Below, in pieces: positions 26,173-36,694 of a stretch of DNA of 64,000 nt. The stretch comes from Terfezia claveryi (taxonomy: Eukaryota > Ascomycota > Pezizomycetes > Pezizales > Pezizaceae). Under the pieces are notes generated by a model. That model worked only from the letters and a program-made list of their open reading frames with translations, ran no database searches and had not been told where the DNA came from. The position numbers were made by a program, and so were the translations under genes. The stretch spans positions 25,735 to 89,734 of the forward strand of contig WHUX01000215.1 in assembly GCA_015179025.1 (NCBI GenBank), written 5' to 3'. The first letter of the stretch is position 1; the number at the start of each line of letters is the position of its first letter.

Positions 26173-26755
26173 CAGAGTATACTCTCCATATAAGGATATT
26201 TGATATAAGAATATACTTGATATAAGAATTATCCCCCCTCGCCCCCATACAAATTAAGAATATATTTGATAGAAGAATATTCTTATTTTTTCACGGTTGT
26301 TTACTAAGGTATTCTTATAGCAAGCCAGAATAGGAAGGCTTATTGATATGAAATACCCCGCACAACCAACAATGCTACACCGTAAGCACACAACGCCACC
26401 AAAAACAACACTGTGACACACAATACTATACCTACAATACCACCTCCGAACTCCCGAACTAATTCTATATGCCTGCTCCTGGTGCATTGAAACGTCAAGG
26501 GTGGACTGAAGAAGAACGCAAGGAGATATATGACTATGCAAATGCACATCCTGATCTTACATGGCGAGTTACCGCCTTCTTCACTTCATCCCGGGCTGTT
26601 CCTGGTCCTCTGTACCTAATTCTTCCTCTACCACACGTTAATTCTCTTATTTGATGTACACCTTTAGTAGTTACTCTGACATTTGACATAAGAATATATT
26701 TGATATAAGAGAATTCCCCCCGGCCGGACGATATTCTTATATCGAGAGTATACTG
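26173..26755. mobile_element. pogo-family MITE carrying a transposase HTH fragment
   Basis: Inverted tips are present at both ends: CAGAGTATACTCTCCATATA on the left and, reading inward from 26755, CAGTATACTCTCGATATAAG. TA dinucleotides flank it at 26171-26172 and 26756-26757, as expected for Tc1/mariner-pogo elements. Subterminal repeats of the TTTGATATAAGAATAT type lie near both ends. The interior (26469 onward) encodes a start such as KRQGWTEEERKEIYDYANAH, typical of the N-terminal helix-turn-helix of pogo/Fot1-like transposases, and then diverges. The element is about 583 bp and non-autonomous. Confidence 0.75.
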
Positions 26756-26897
26756 TATATCCAGCTACAGTATAAGTACCTACTATCATAATCGGGCTGA
26801 ACCACCTCGGTCTTTATACTTCACATTATCTCATATGCGGGGTCCACATCACGCCCCACATATGTAATTCATTGGACCGGGCAGTTGCGAGTTGTAA

Positions 26898-27363
26898 TTT
26901 TTTTTTTTTTTTTATTTAAATACTTAGTACTCCTATGCAGCCCCGATGGGGGGGCTATGAGGAGCCACGCGGAAACCCGGTGGATTCAAGGGTAAGACCA
27001 GTTAATCGGCCAGACCCGCGCAAGATAAATACAAATATCTGATGGACTATGCTGGAAGAAATGAACTAGTATGAAAACTAAAAGGGACTAAAAAGGACTC
27101 GAGAGAAGGAGATTCGTAAATGATAAGAACTGGATTTTGAGCTGCTCCTAACTGAGCTCATTGTATAAGCACCCAAAGAAGGCCTCCGTGGCCTCATAAC
27201 TGACTTCCCCTTCTTCTCTCCATTCCGCTTTGTCAAGCTCTTCCCAGCTGTTCCTTGCCCCCAACAGGGCTCTCCGGTATCGGTCGAAACGTGGACAGGC
27301 GAAGACAATGTGCTCTACGGTCTCAGTGGGGTGTCCGCACGCGCACTCTGCTGAAGCTGCTTT
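26898..27363 (-). mobile_element. 5'-truncated LINE with target-site duplication
   Basis: A 13-bp direct repeat, TTGCGAGTTGTAA, flanks the element at 26885-26897 and 27364-27376. On the minus strand it starts within the terminal part of the RNase H-region ORF (a SAECACGHPTETVEHIVFAC segment, then EATEAFFGCLYNELS), continues through the 3' UTR and the conserved tail stem, and ends in a poly-A tract (T-run at 26898-26915). This is the expected product of target-primed reverse transcription. Confidence 0.85.
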
Positions 27364-27456
27364 TTGCGAGTTGTAAGATTGCCCGGGCCGTTCCGGGATG
27401 GCATAAATATCACATATGTAGTTTATACATAAGATATATACATAAGAAAACCTCTG

Positions 27457-27517
27457 CTTGCTCAATCCCCCACTTGCTCAATCCCCCGCTAACTCAATCC
27501 CGCACTTGTTTAATGCC
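27457..27517. repeat. Short minisatellite, about 4 x 15-16 bp
   Basis: The unit is CTTGCTCAATCCCCCA, with progressively diverged copies to about 27517. Function is unknown; it could be a subterminal repeat of a decayed transposon. Confidence 0.55.
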
Positions 27518-29734
27518 TTGCAAGCCCTTACACTGAACTTGTATATGGGTGCTGCCCTGAACCAGTATGGCAATAGGCGGTACATAAAGGTCCTTCTTTT
27601 TTGCATTACTTGACCGTCAGCACATGAGCCTTTGCTTGCAGCGAACCACAGATCCAGCAGAGGCAAGACGTGCAACCTTATATAGCGACTTCAGTTTTTT
27701 AGCTTTTCCATGCCAATGGAATAGACTCAAGGTATGCTTTAATTTTGCAATACCTTGGTAGTATTAGCCACTATGTTCTATACTAAAAATAGTTCTGGTT
27801 GGCATAAGGAATTACTTCTCAAAAGTCAATTGAGATAAGGTCAATAGAGATTTGTTGCTTCTTGTATGCGAATTCTCTTCAAACCTGGTACGAGCTGCAC
27901 CAGAAATAGCGCTTGTAGATGGAGCACAGCCTAGTGGATGAAACTTAGTTGAGATCAATCCCACCATGATCTTCTGTTATGGAATTGGTTTGAGCAAGGA
28001 GCTGGTGATATTGTATAGCACTGGTAAAGGTGTGATCAAGCAAAGCGCTGGTTAAAATTCTCATCTTTATTACACAGGAGTTGTGGTACAGTATCATGAT
28101 CTTTTAAGCTACTATTGCGTGTGCGACATCCTCTTGTTCTTAGACCTAATGTTTCTCTACCCGAATTTCGGATTGTCTCTATTTACTACTTATTATAACG
28201 TCGCTGTGTGGCCGCCGTGGTGTTGTGATGTTGTGGTAAATCCTTGCGCCGTGACATTGACCAATTTTAACCCCGTAGCGGCCTGGTCCGTTGCGATATC
28301 TAGTCCATACCAAAACATGTATATATTAGCTGTGTCTGCCTTACCTTATAATAGCAACGGAAGCAGTTCAAGCAATTCAATAAGCTTGAACATCCTCATG
28401 GCCCCCTTAATGGGGCCGAATAGGAGTAACTAATATTTAAAAAAAATAAAAATAAAAATAAGCTTGAACACATACCTCGAATATATATGCAAATCTCTAT
28501 CTCTCTTGTTCTTTATTCATTGTGAAGTCTTCTTATTGAACCTATCTCATTCACGTTGCCACATAACCTTTCAACTTCAAACACCAACTGGGGCCCCTTC
28601 GATTTATGGCTCGTCACATGAGCAAGCTGAAGCTGTCCAGATTGTCAGAATTCCAGAGAGGGTGGAGACCACATCAATTTGCACTGCGGCCCTGCCCTTT
28701 TCCTGTTTTCATTACCCTCTCCAAATCTTCTAGCGCCTTCTCGCATCCCTGCTTCACAGGAAATACAATAGGAGTCATGGGTATTAAATAAAAAGAAAAG
28801 GGAGTCATCTGAAGCACATGTGAAGGGCATGTGGGTCTGACGGTATAGCTAAATGACATGTACGACATATGTTGAAGTTGTCGAGTTGTTAAAGTTGAAG
28901 TCTGGGAAGATGGAGTGCTACGTATATTGGATTTCCGGGTTTGAGAAGGACTGAGAAGTGCACAAGCATGCGCTTTAGGTTGAGTTAGGGCGCGAGGGCT
29001 TCAAGTGATTCCTTCATGATCCTCGATGTTATAACAGATTCCGAAGCAACTAACACTGATTATATTCTTTTCGCTGATGCGTATCAGCCATTCAATTTAT
29101 TCCTTTAACCATAAATCCCATTAAAGTGGCCTTATAAGGGTAGGCGGGGCAATACCAACGGCATATGTAGCAGTTGTACTGACATACTTATATAGGGCTA
29201 TCAAGGAATGCCCGGAATAGATTATGCGGTGGTATGATAACCAGTCACATACTTAAAGTAGTTTTTGACATAGAAATACAATGGCTGTCCGGCAATCATG
29301 GCTGTTACATTGGCATAAAAAGATATAGGAGTGCCACAGTCGCCAGATGAGTGCAGCATGCACAATGAAACAACTACAGTACAAAGCAGATTGCTGTGTC
29401 TCGCTCGGCCTCTTTGACTTACTTAGATGTACCGGGGAACTTCTGGCCGGGGGGTTGTCTTGTACCACTAGTATGAACTTATTCGCGAGTGTAGAGCATC
29501 GTGAACTTTAGCGTATGAAAGTGAGCAGCTTGCAAAAGATCACGGGAGTAAAAAAAGTCCGGAGGTATGGACTATTTCGCATATCTTGAATCCACAAATC
29601 AAGTGCTTTGCGGTAGTTGGAATTACATATGTACTCGATAGAAATTGCTGACCGAATTGTTCTGAAAAGTACGGTACGCGGAGACAAGGGTTATGCCAAG
29701 CGTCACCACCAAACTAGCGCGAATTCTCTCGACA
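27518..29734. other. Gene-poor stretch
   Basis: No gene is supported. The only recognised feature is the ultra-short LINE insertion at 28393-28456. Several short ORFs exist but show no recognisable domain. Confidence 0.35.
28393..28456 (+). mobile_element. Ultra-short (64-bp) LINE insertion with target-site duplication
   Basis: Only the last stem of the LINE 3' end (CATGGCCCCCTTAATGGGGCC), the AGGAGTAACTAATATTT stretch and an A-rich tail with AAAAAT repeats are present. A perfect 14-bp duplication, AATAAGCTTGAACA, flanks it at 28379-28392 and 28457-28470. Confidence 0.85.
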
Positions 29735-29761
29735 TACCGAGGATGTTGTACCAACCAGACT
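29735..29761 (+). repeat. Longer, mutated relative of the 15-bp insertion
   Basis: It contains GTACCAACCAGACTA preceded by CGAGGATGTT. The segment at 45325-45349 reads GGAGGGTGTT before GTGCCAACCAGACTA, so the similarity extends left of the 15-mer with G/A differences. No flanking duplication was recognised. Confidence 0.45.
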
Positions 29762-30273
29762 AACCAGGAACATCAGCACAAATTATCAAAAACAGAATTA
29801 ACGCCGGCCATGCCCACTTCCCGGCCTCCAACCCCGTCATAAATATGGCTTCCGCCGCCACGGCCCTTTCCGGCCCTTCCTTAGGTTCGCGAAGAACGTC
29901 TCGATCAGATTCACTGTATATTCCTCTCCCCCATCGTTGACCACCTTCAACCACCTCCCCCGCTCGTCCATATCCCAAATTACTCCACCTTCTGCCGATT
30001 TCCTCCCCGCGTGGACACACCAGGACTACGTGCCTGCCTGTCTCCACATGTCAGCCACACGTTCGACATGTCGGATCAGCAGTATCATCCAGCTTCGCAT
30101 GCCAGGACTAGAGGTCCCCTTTCCCGGTCCTGCAGTGGACGTAGTTGATCCGAGCCTTCTTCTCCCACTTCACAGTTTTCGCACCTTAACTTGAGCAACC
30201 AATAGGCGCGAGGCTGGCCCGGAGCGCCGGTGGTACCTGTATCTGCATATGTATCGGGTCTGCGCGTCTGCGC

Positions 30274-30288
30274 GTGCCAACCAGACTA
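30274..30288 (+). repeat. 15-bp micro-insertion GTGCCAACCAGACTA, imperfect flanking repeat
   Basis: Exact copy of the 15-mer. The left flank CGTCTGCGC (30265-30273) and right flank CGCTGCGC (30289-30296) differ by one base, consistent with a slightly altered 8-9-bp duplication. The flanks are GC-repetitive, so this copy is weaker evidence than those at 21420 and 40772. Confidence 0.55.
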
Positions 30289-30701
30289 CGCTGCGCGCAC
30301 ATGTAGCCTGCCCAAATAGGCAGGTGGACAAGACCTTTGCAGCTCCGTACTTTTCTGTTCATATTCCACTTGTTCTATATACGTTACAGGCCTCCCACTC
30401 CTGTATTCCACCCTAGTCTGGTTATTCCACCCATTTTCTTTGGCCGCACCGTGGTTTCCTATCCACTCTATCCGACAGCATTTGGCCGACTCCGGGTACT
30501 ACAAATTACAAAACCGTTCCTACACTAAGCACCGAATTACTTCGTTCTCCTTTCTCCGCTCGCATGCCCTTTTGCCTTTTTCTGTACTTCACCCTTCCTA
30601 TAGCCACGTGACCTGCCAAGTTCCAAAACAATACCCTTACTATCCTGTGTCGGATTTCTTCCCATATCCTTATCCTTTCCACACCAACTTCAATACGCAC
30701 G

Positions 30702-32465
30702 ATGGATTCCCCATGGCCCTTCGCATCTGTGTGGCGGCTAGTGAGAGACTTTGCCCAAATTAATGCCGGAAAAGACCATTGCGAATACCCAATATATTCT
30801 CTCGCTATAGATCCCCCCTGTCCAGACCCACCTCAGGACCAGCACACATCACACACCCGTCATAAACTTCTGCAAGCCCTCTGGAGTGCTTGTTTCCATG
30901 TTTGTGAGTCATACGTACATTGTCCAGGTCAAGAGCTTCAGCAGCAACCACTACTTGAGGAACTTGTTGCGAACCTCTGCCACCAATTGCGACCAGAGTG
31001 GGAATCAAGCCTCGATGGACCTTCCCTCCCAATTCTCACGGCGAGTCTGAAGGCCACTTCAAAAATAGTCACTTTACTCTTGGGAAGAGACAAATCCCTC
31101 TGCCCCACCCCCGAGCCAAGGGCAGGCTGGAACAAAAGCCGTCAATACCCGCAGGCGCAATTCACCAGTATCCTCCACTCGCAGCTGGATCTCGTGAACA
31201 ATTTGTGGGAGCTCCGACAGGAACGACGTGCGCAATATCACGCTCCGCACATCCATCTTCCTCTCCGCGCTTGTGAAGGTGACGACCTATGCTTCCAGCG
31301 GGAGATCCTGAGCGACCCTAGCAATGCTGGGGATCTTGTTGTATACTCGTGTTACAATCGGAGTTACATCAGTCAAGTGGAAGCTCTGCTGACCTCTTTG
31401 CATGCTTTGTTTTTCCACATTATTACTAGGTCGTCCCAACGACCAACACCTGATAAACATCCAGCTGAAAATGACTTGCAACAAAACGTGGCTGATGTTA
31501 AACTTTGCTGGGCTGTTTGTGAGAGCTTACAGTGCCTGACCTACAGGCCAACTGAGACGGAGGAAGGATGGATGATATATGAACTACGAAGGGATATTAG
31601 TGCAGGACTTAGGCTGGAGAAAGCTTATTCGCCTGAAGGTCTCACTGGGTGGGACCCAAATCCATGGGGAAGGATTTCTCGCCCTAGTCGCCCAATACCG
31701 GAGCTCAATCAATTGGTAGAACCCGGAAGTGCTTCCAATGATGTAAACGTTGCGATACCTCTTCAATCATCCTTAGATGTAACTCAGGAATCAGATGATG
31801 GGATTCCAAACCCAGCCCAGAACGCAAGGGTGATTGCTGGCGCTGTAGGAGTGAAAAGTACGCCGGCAACACCTCATCCAGCTGACCCACCTCCTCGACC
31901 TACTACTTGGGCTTCGCTTTTAACAGCCTCAGTGACTCAGGCAGCGGCAAGATCTGTGGCATCAGAGCATCCGTCTTGCGCTTCAGGCACCGAGCGCAGT
32001 TCCATCAATCACGGAGCCGTTTCTGTATCCGGCTCGGATGCTGGCTTTACCACTGCATATGATTGTAGCTGCCTAGCTCTCGATCCACAGGACTTAGACG
32101 ACCTGCACCATATCCGACTCCGGATCCTCCTGCGCAGGGCTGCCATCCAGCACGGATGGCATAATGGACATAGCACGAGCTTTCGAGATTTTGTGCGAGA
32201 GATGTCGCCAAGCTCATTTGGCAAATCCGAGAAGCGTAGAAAATTGTTCGCGAATTACAGGAATGCTGTGATCAATCCTCAGAACAATATCAAGGACCGT
32301 GGAGATATAGCTGCACACCAGGGGACCTTAGCACAGATTAAACGAGCTGTGGAGTGGAAAACAGAAGGTGGGAAGCATCAATTTTTGACGGACCTATTTC
32401 ATGCTGTCACTGGGAAGCAGTTGGGGCAGGTAGATGAGGGCTGTGATGGGGTGATAGGGGCGTGA
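30702..32465 (+). CDS. Hypothetical protein, 587 aa, single exon
   Basis: A long uninterrupted ORF in a region where other frames are short. The start ATG at 30702 follows an AT-rich leader. I do not recognise the family. Residues 1-330 are mixed and probably largely helical, with several Cys and Trp. Residues about 340-460 are rich in Pro, Ser, Ala and Thr and probably disordered. Residues about 475-570 look folded, with HIRLRILLRRAAIQHGW, then a basic FGKSEKRRKLFANYRNAV segment and a final helix near the C-terminus. No signal peptide, transmembrane segment or enzymatic motif is evident. It may be a lineage-restricted gene. It has no obvious partner; the nearest genes lie several kb away. 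Confidence 0.65.
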   Translation: MDSPWPFASVWRLVRDFAQINAGKDHCEYPIYSLAIDPPCPDPPQDQHTSHTRHKLLQALWSACFHVCESYVHCPGQELQQQPLLEELVANLCHQLRPEWESSLDGPSLPILTASLKATSKIVTLLLGRDKSLCPTPEPRAGWNKSRQYPQAQFTSILHSQLDLVNNLWELRQERRAQYHAPHIHLPLRACEGDDLCFQREILSDPSNAGDLVVYSCYNRSYISQVEALLTSLHALFFHIITRSSQRPTPDKHPAENDLQQNVADVKLCWAVCESLQCLTYRPTETEEGWMIYELRRDISAGLRLEKAYSPEGLTGWDPNPWGRISRPSRPIPELNQLVEPGSASNDVNVAIPLQSSLDVTQESDDGIPNPAQNARVIAGAVGVKSTPATPHPADPPPRPTTWASLLTASVTQAAARSVASEHPSCASGTERSSINHGAVSVSGSDAGFTTAYDCSCLALDPQDLDDLHHIRLRILLRRAAIQHGWHNGHSTSFRDFVREMSPSSFGKSEKRRKLFANYRNAVINPQNNIKDRGDIAAHQGTLAQIKRAVEWKTEGGKHQFLTDLFHAVTGKQLGQVDEGCDGVIGA

Positions 32466-32661
32466 GATGTAGGTGCCCTGAAATATATAATGTGCCTTGT
32501 CATAAGATCGTATGTCGGGTCGAATAGTATCGTATACCCGATAGAAATGCCAAGCCAGTTAATAAGACCCAACGTCAATTGAGCTATTTACGTTTCACCG
32601 TGTTTTCTGCCCCTGCGGGCTCTTTAGTTTACTCCTTTGGGCTCTTGAGTTTGTTATCTTG

Positions 32662-32778
32662 AGGCGCCGGACCTGGCAACTTAACTTGTCTTGTCCTAAA
32701 TTCAGCCCGGGGTTCCGGGTGGCTCATCATGGTCCCCCTAATGACCGCATATGAGTACTGAGGAAATAGAATAAAAAT
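32662..32778 (+). mobile_element. LINE 3'-tail fragment
   Basis: GGCGCCGGACCTGGCAACTT, then the TGTCCTAAATTCAGCCCGGG and GGTCCCCCTAATGACC stem region, and an A-rich end. It is 5'-truncated, mutated and non-coding. Confidence 0.65.
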
Positions 32779-33020
32779 ATTGATATGTAATCCCAGGTAC
32801 CGGTAGAAAGAGAGATTGATATCCATCAGTATTAGACCATTGAATGGTTTTGCGTATACGAGGCCACAGAGAGCTTTTTCTATTATTTATATAGAGAACT
32901 TAATTAGCGAGCTCATCGCTTCGAGAGGGGGCAGGGCGGGGAGGGGAGGGAAGAGGGAGGATTGGAAGAGAGTATAAAGTGTGGGGTAGAGCGAATTCTG
33001 GGGGGGGGGTTTCTTCTCCG

Positions 33021-33226
33021 GGGGTCCAGTCAGCGCCTTCGGGTTCATCCGGCATTGTCGGTTAATGAGAGCACAGGAGCTTCCTATTCACGATTTTCCA
33101 ATTTGCTATGGACTGGCAGATTAACTTTCCTTGTTCTGAATCCACCCAGGTTTCCGGTGGCTCTTCATGGCCCCCTTAATGGGGCCGCATAAGAGTAATG
33201 AATATTTAAAAGGAACTTTAAAAAAG
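33021..33226 (+). mobile_element. LINE 3' UTR and tail fragment
   Basis: Begins with the 3' UTR block GGGGTCCAGTCAGCGCC and TCATCCGGCATTGTCGGTTA, followed by the conserved tail (CTGGCAGATTAACTTTCC, TGGCCCCCTTAATGGGGCC, AAGAGTAATGAATATTT). A poly-A remnant follows. It shares its order of blocks with 34911-35105 and 42256-42475. Confidence 0.7.
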
Positions 33227-34297
33227 GGCCTCGTCCTCATTCTCGTACATGAATAGGTCTTGATACATGCCAAACCTATCCTTCATTTCCATATCCCCAC
33301 AGCTCGTGCCCCCTTCCTCTCAATCTCCACTTCTGTTTGCACCGCCGCTTCTACCTGCCTCGTCACTACTCCCTCTGATAGCTTGTGCCAGGAACTTCCC
33401 TGCCTTCACCTGTTAGGTCCTCCTCTGCCCACTCTTTCCACCTGCTCTCCCATTTATTCACCGACTCCACCACCGACGCCGCTTCCTCCCCCCTTGCTCC
33501 ACCATACCGTAGGCCTGCAACCTCCTACCACCACCTGCCCAACTTGACTGATTGTATCGAGAAGACTACAATTAAGGTTCGTATCTGTCCTGAGATTTCT
33601 GCTCTCAGCTGCCCTCCTGTCTCCGGACTCTTTATGTGCTTGGCTAATACCAGCTCAGAGAATGCAGAGCTTCATCTTTCATCTAATCATCTGGCCTAAT
33701 TATGGCCGATCGGTTTTCTTGTGGCATATAGGATCAGATGAGGATTGTTGATTAGGCACTGTGGGGAGCAAGGGAGCTAGCTCAATATGCAGCAAAAGAC
33801 ACCGCGGATATCGGCAATGAGGCTGTTCCCAAAAGTAAGTCAAGAACGCTGTCAGATACCTATGAGCATGTGTAGACTCGAGGCCACAGAGGCTTTTTCA
33901 ATTATGAGTTATCCTGGTTTCTTCTCTTTCATTTCCGATACTCTGCAGCGAGTTCACCAGTAAGCGACGATCGGGTACTACAAACATAAATTAACTCCCT
34001 ATCCTCTTGCTATCGGCCGGTCAATTGCATTCGCAACTGTCCGCGCCAGTACTTTAATCCTTCGTGTCACTCTTGTCTCCAAATCTCACTGTGATCGGTA
34101 TCCTTCCTTTTAACCCCTATACTTCGAGGTACGTTCAACCTGTGCTTGCACTTTCGCTTGATACTCTTTTCTCATTTTCTATTAATGCTGCCCTCCCCTC
34201 CATCGCTGTCGCATGTCCCCCCCCTCCCCAACGTTGAGATGGTTCGGGAGCTGACCAAACTCGCCGTCCAGGTCTTGACCTCACCCATCGACGAAAA

Positions 34298-34888
34298 ATG
34301 GCCACAGCAAAATTCCCCATCCTCGCACAGGGCCTGCTGCGGCCGGCCAGCATTGAGAACAAGGACGTTAACATTGGTTCTGCTACTAATTCCTCGGTCT
34401 TCACATTGGTATCAACCCTCGTGACCAATCTGGTGATTTTCGCCGTCATGATTTTGTTGTTTATGATTTTGAGGAGGATTCAAAAGAGATATTACATGCC
34501 CTTGGCATATGTAGAGACTGTGCCGGAACACAAGAGGAAGGCGGTTCAGCGTGTGCAAGGACAGGAGGGGTTCCTGAGTTGGATTGGTGGCGTGAGTCGG
34601 ACTGAGTACGGATCTCGTTCTTCCGCCGGGACATTGGGTTTTAAAAGCTAATATATTTGTGAACTCTGACAGTGATTCTACGATTTTGGCAGCCTCTGGC
34701 CTTGATGGCTACGTTTTCCTCCGGTATCTCCGCAAAGCTCGCATGATTTGCTTCTTTGGATGCTGTTTCATCTTCCCCATCCTCTTCCCCATCAACATCA
34801 CCGGCGGGGGCGGACAGTAAAGTCTCGACATTATGTCCTTCTCCAACTGCATTAAGAAGGAGAGATACTATGCGCAAAGTTCACTAGA
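34298..34888 (+). pseudogene. Broken CSC1/OSCA (Phm7-like) channel gene, N-terminal part
   Basis: Exon 1 (34298-34605) encodes an extracellular start, a membrane segment (LVTNLVIFAVMILLFMILRR) and the following basic loop. A 67-base intron (34606-34672, GCTAAT branch site) fits a second exon from 34673 encoding GLDGYVFLRYLRKARMICFF and CCFIFPILFPINITGGGGQ. This order is typical of the N-terminal region of CSC1/Phm7-type stress-gated cation channels (DUF221-type proteins). An in-frame TAA follows the glycine run, while homologous-looking sequence (SLDIMSFSNC) continues beyond it. The gene is then cut by a LINE tail from about 34911. The rest of the roughly 800-aa family-length protein is absent. 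The exact donor site is inferred from phase. Confidence 0.72.
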
Positions 34889-34910
34889 CATTTCATGGGT
34901 TGCCCATTTG

Positions 34911-35105
34911 GGGCTCCAGTCAGGTCTCTCAAGGTCATCTATCATTGCTGGTGCATGGGAGCCCTACTAGTACCAAGCCATTTCCCGCTTTTGTATTTAA
35001 ATTTTCTGCGCGCCGGAACTGACAGCTTAACTTGTCTGGTCCTGAATTCTCTCGAGTTTCCTATCAGGACTGCATATGTGTACTAATATTTTTGGAAAAA
35101 AAAAA
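34911..35105 (+). mobile_element. LINE 3' UTR and tail fragment truncating the CSC1-like relic
   Basis: GGGCTCCAGTCAGGTCTCTC and GGTCATCTATCATTGCTGG match the 3' UTR blocks seen at 33021 and 42256. The diverged tail (GCCGGAACTGACAGCTTAAC, TCCTGAATTC, TCAGGACTGCATATG) and a 10-A run follow. No coding sequence is present. Confidence 0.65.
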
Positions 35106-35995
35106 GAGCATGTATAGAGAGAGAAAACGTTGTTGGGTGGAGGAATATGGCCCCTCTTTGTGCTCTGATCTAACACACATTGCACAGATTGAAGTTATAC
35201 TTCAAAACCAACCACATCACCGTCCGGTACAAAGTTTGGGCTCGCTTCACTGCGATTATTGAGGCACTAGATTTCCCGGAGGTGGTAGGGACGGTGTTCT
35301 GTAGTGATTCCAGACTCCTTTGTGAGCAGGACCCAGAACAGTATGTCTTTGAAGAGGGAGCGGGCATTCAGTATACAATTTCGGTGACAGATGAGATATA
35401 CAACTGCCCTGCCCCTTTTACCATGGTATCCCGCAATTTTCGATGACCCTAGGGCAGAGGGACCAGATGTCATCGATGTTGCACGAATTGACGCACCTGG
35501 AGAGGATATACTCTCCAAAAATGGAGGACCATGCACACACGTATCGGGGTTGCGTAGGATTGAATAAGACAAGAGCTTTGGGCAATGCCCAAACCTGTGC
35601 CTCAGATCAGCAGATTGCATGTGGTCGTGGAAGGAGAGCAAGGAAGTTAGGGATATCTGACTTCGGTAATCCATCTCTACCTGGATGGCGTATGCATTAC
35701 TGACACGGGATATCTATAATTGGCAATGAAGTTGTCCAATTTTTGAATGGAACGAAGTGTACTTTATTGCCATAATATTCTGCACGGCATATCTTGTCAG
35801 TCTTTCCCAACAACAATACCAAATTATCATGACTTAATGTCGCGCAACTTGGTAAATAATTATTTCTATAATAAGTAAAAATCTGGAACCAGATTACCAC
35901 AGCTAGTGTGTCCGTGACAATACATAGTTTGGGGACTGGGCGCGATCGGTTATACATGCCCGAAATTGCAACTCGATCAGACTAAGAATACAGGC
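35106..35995. other. Gene-poor stretch
   Basis: No gene is supported. A minus-strand ORF (35267-35674) and a plus-strand ORF (35180-35446) overlap but show no recognisable domain. Confidence 0.35.
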
Positions 35996-36694
35996 TCAGG
36001 ATCGCTGGATGTCTATCTCAACCCCCTCACTTAGGAAACAATAACTAACGTCATGAGCCTTCGCCGCTTCATCCTCCAAAACCGGGGGACCTGCGGGTCT
36101 CTCTTGCTGGAAAGCACGCCAGTATCCTTCCACCCGTAGGTGATACTTCCCGTCAGGCAACCGTTTTAATTCGTCCGTCATTAATCCTAACTTATGTCTA
36201 ACCTCGATAGCCTCCCCGGCAGGTATTCTCACCCGCGACACTCGTCTGCCGTTGCATTCGGCATTGACCTGCGCTACCGGGATATGCCTCCAGTTGGGAT
36301 GGCAATAAAGGCGGAAAACCCCAATGTCTCCAGCTAAACGGGCGTCGGCGGGCGAGGCCGTTGCATCGAAATTAACAGGATAAGGGTTGGTATTGTAGAT
36401 GTTGGTGGTGGCAATGATGGGTTCTGCGACGTCATACCAGTTGAAAGCTGGCAAATTCAGTGGGTTAAATTTGTTTACCGACAAGCTTAACGTGATATTC
36501 ATGCCCCCATTATTGCAGTCCGTTGGAATTGGTAGCCAATCGTGTGTTGGATCGGGATGATGTTCTGCAACACAATAGTCCGGGCCGATCAAGGGGGGGA
36601 GGGATATCTCGTTGAGGTAATCCCCATAGGTTATCCTAGGGAAGATATTATTAAAACATTCCGCAGTGGAAATCATAGCTTGGGACATCCTCAT
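35996..36694 (-). CDS. Hypothetical protein, about 232 aa (possibly lacking a first exon)
   Basis: An intact minus-strand ORF with ordinary codon use. The family is not recognised. It lacks membrane segments. Residues about 130-200 include a strand-rich stretch (VFRLYCHPNWRHIPVAQV, RVRIPAGEAIEV) and a C-terminal DGKYHLRVEGYWRAFQ that could form a beta-sandwich. The first about 18 residues read poorly, and the genomic sequence ATCTTCCCTAG before GATAACC could be an intron acceptor, so the true N-terminus may lie on an upstream exon. There is no evidence for function. Confidence 0.55.
   Translation of the reverse strand: MRMSQAMISTAECFNNIFPRITYGDYLNEISLPPLIGPDYCVAEHHPDPTHDWLPIPTDCNNGGMNITLSLSVNKFNPLNLPAFNWYDVAEPIIATTNIYNTNPYPVNFDATASPADARLAGDIGVFRLYCHPNWRHIPVAQVNAECNGRRVSRVRIPAGEAIEVRHKLGLMTDELKRLPDGKYHLRVEGYWRAFQQERPAGPPVLEDEAAKAHDVSYCFLSEGVEIDIQRS

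Noticed and set aside
29760..30047. Minus-strand 95-aa ORF with GRHVVLVCPRG, similar to the C-terminal knuckle of LINE RNase H regions
   Set aside because: Only one short motif agrees, there is no tail or 3' UTR of the known LINE, and the rest does not align by eye.
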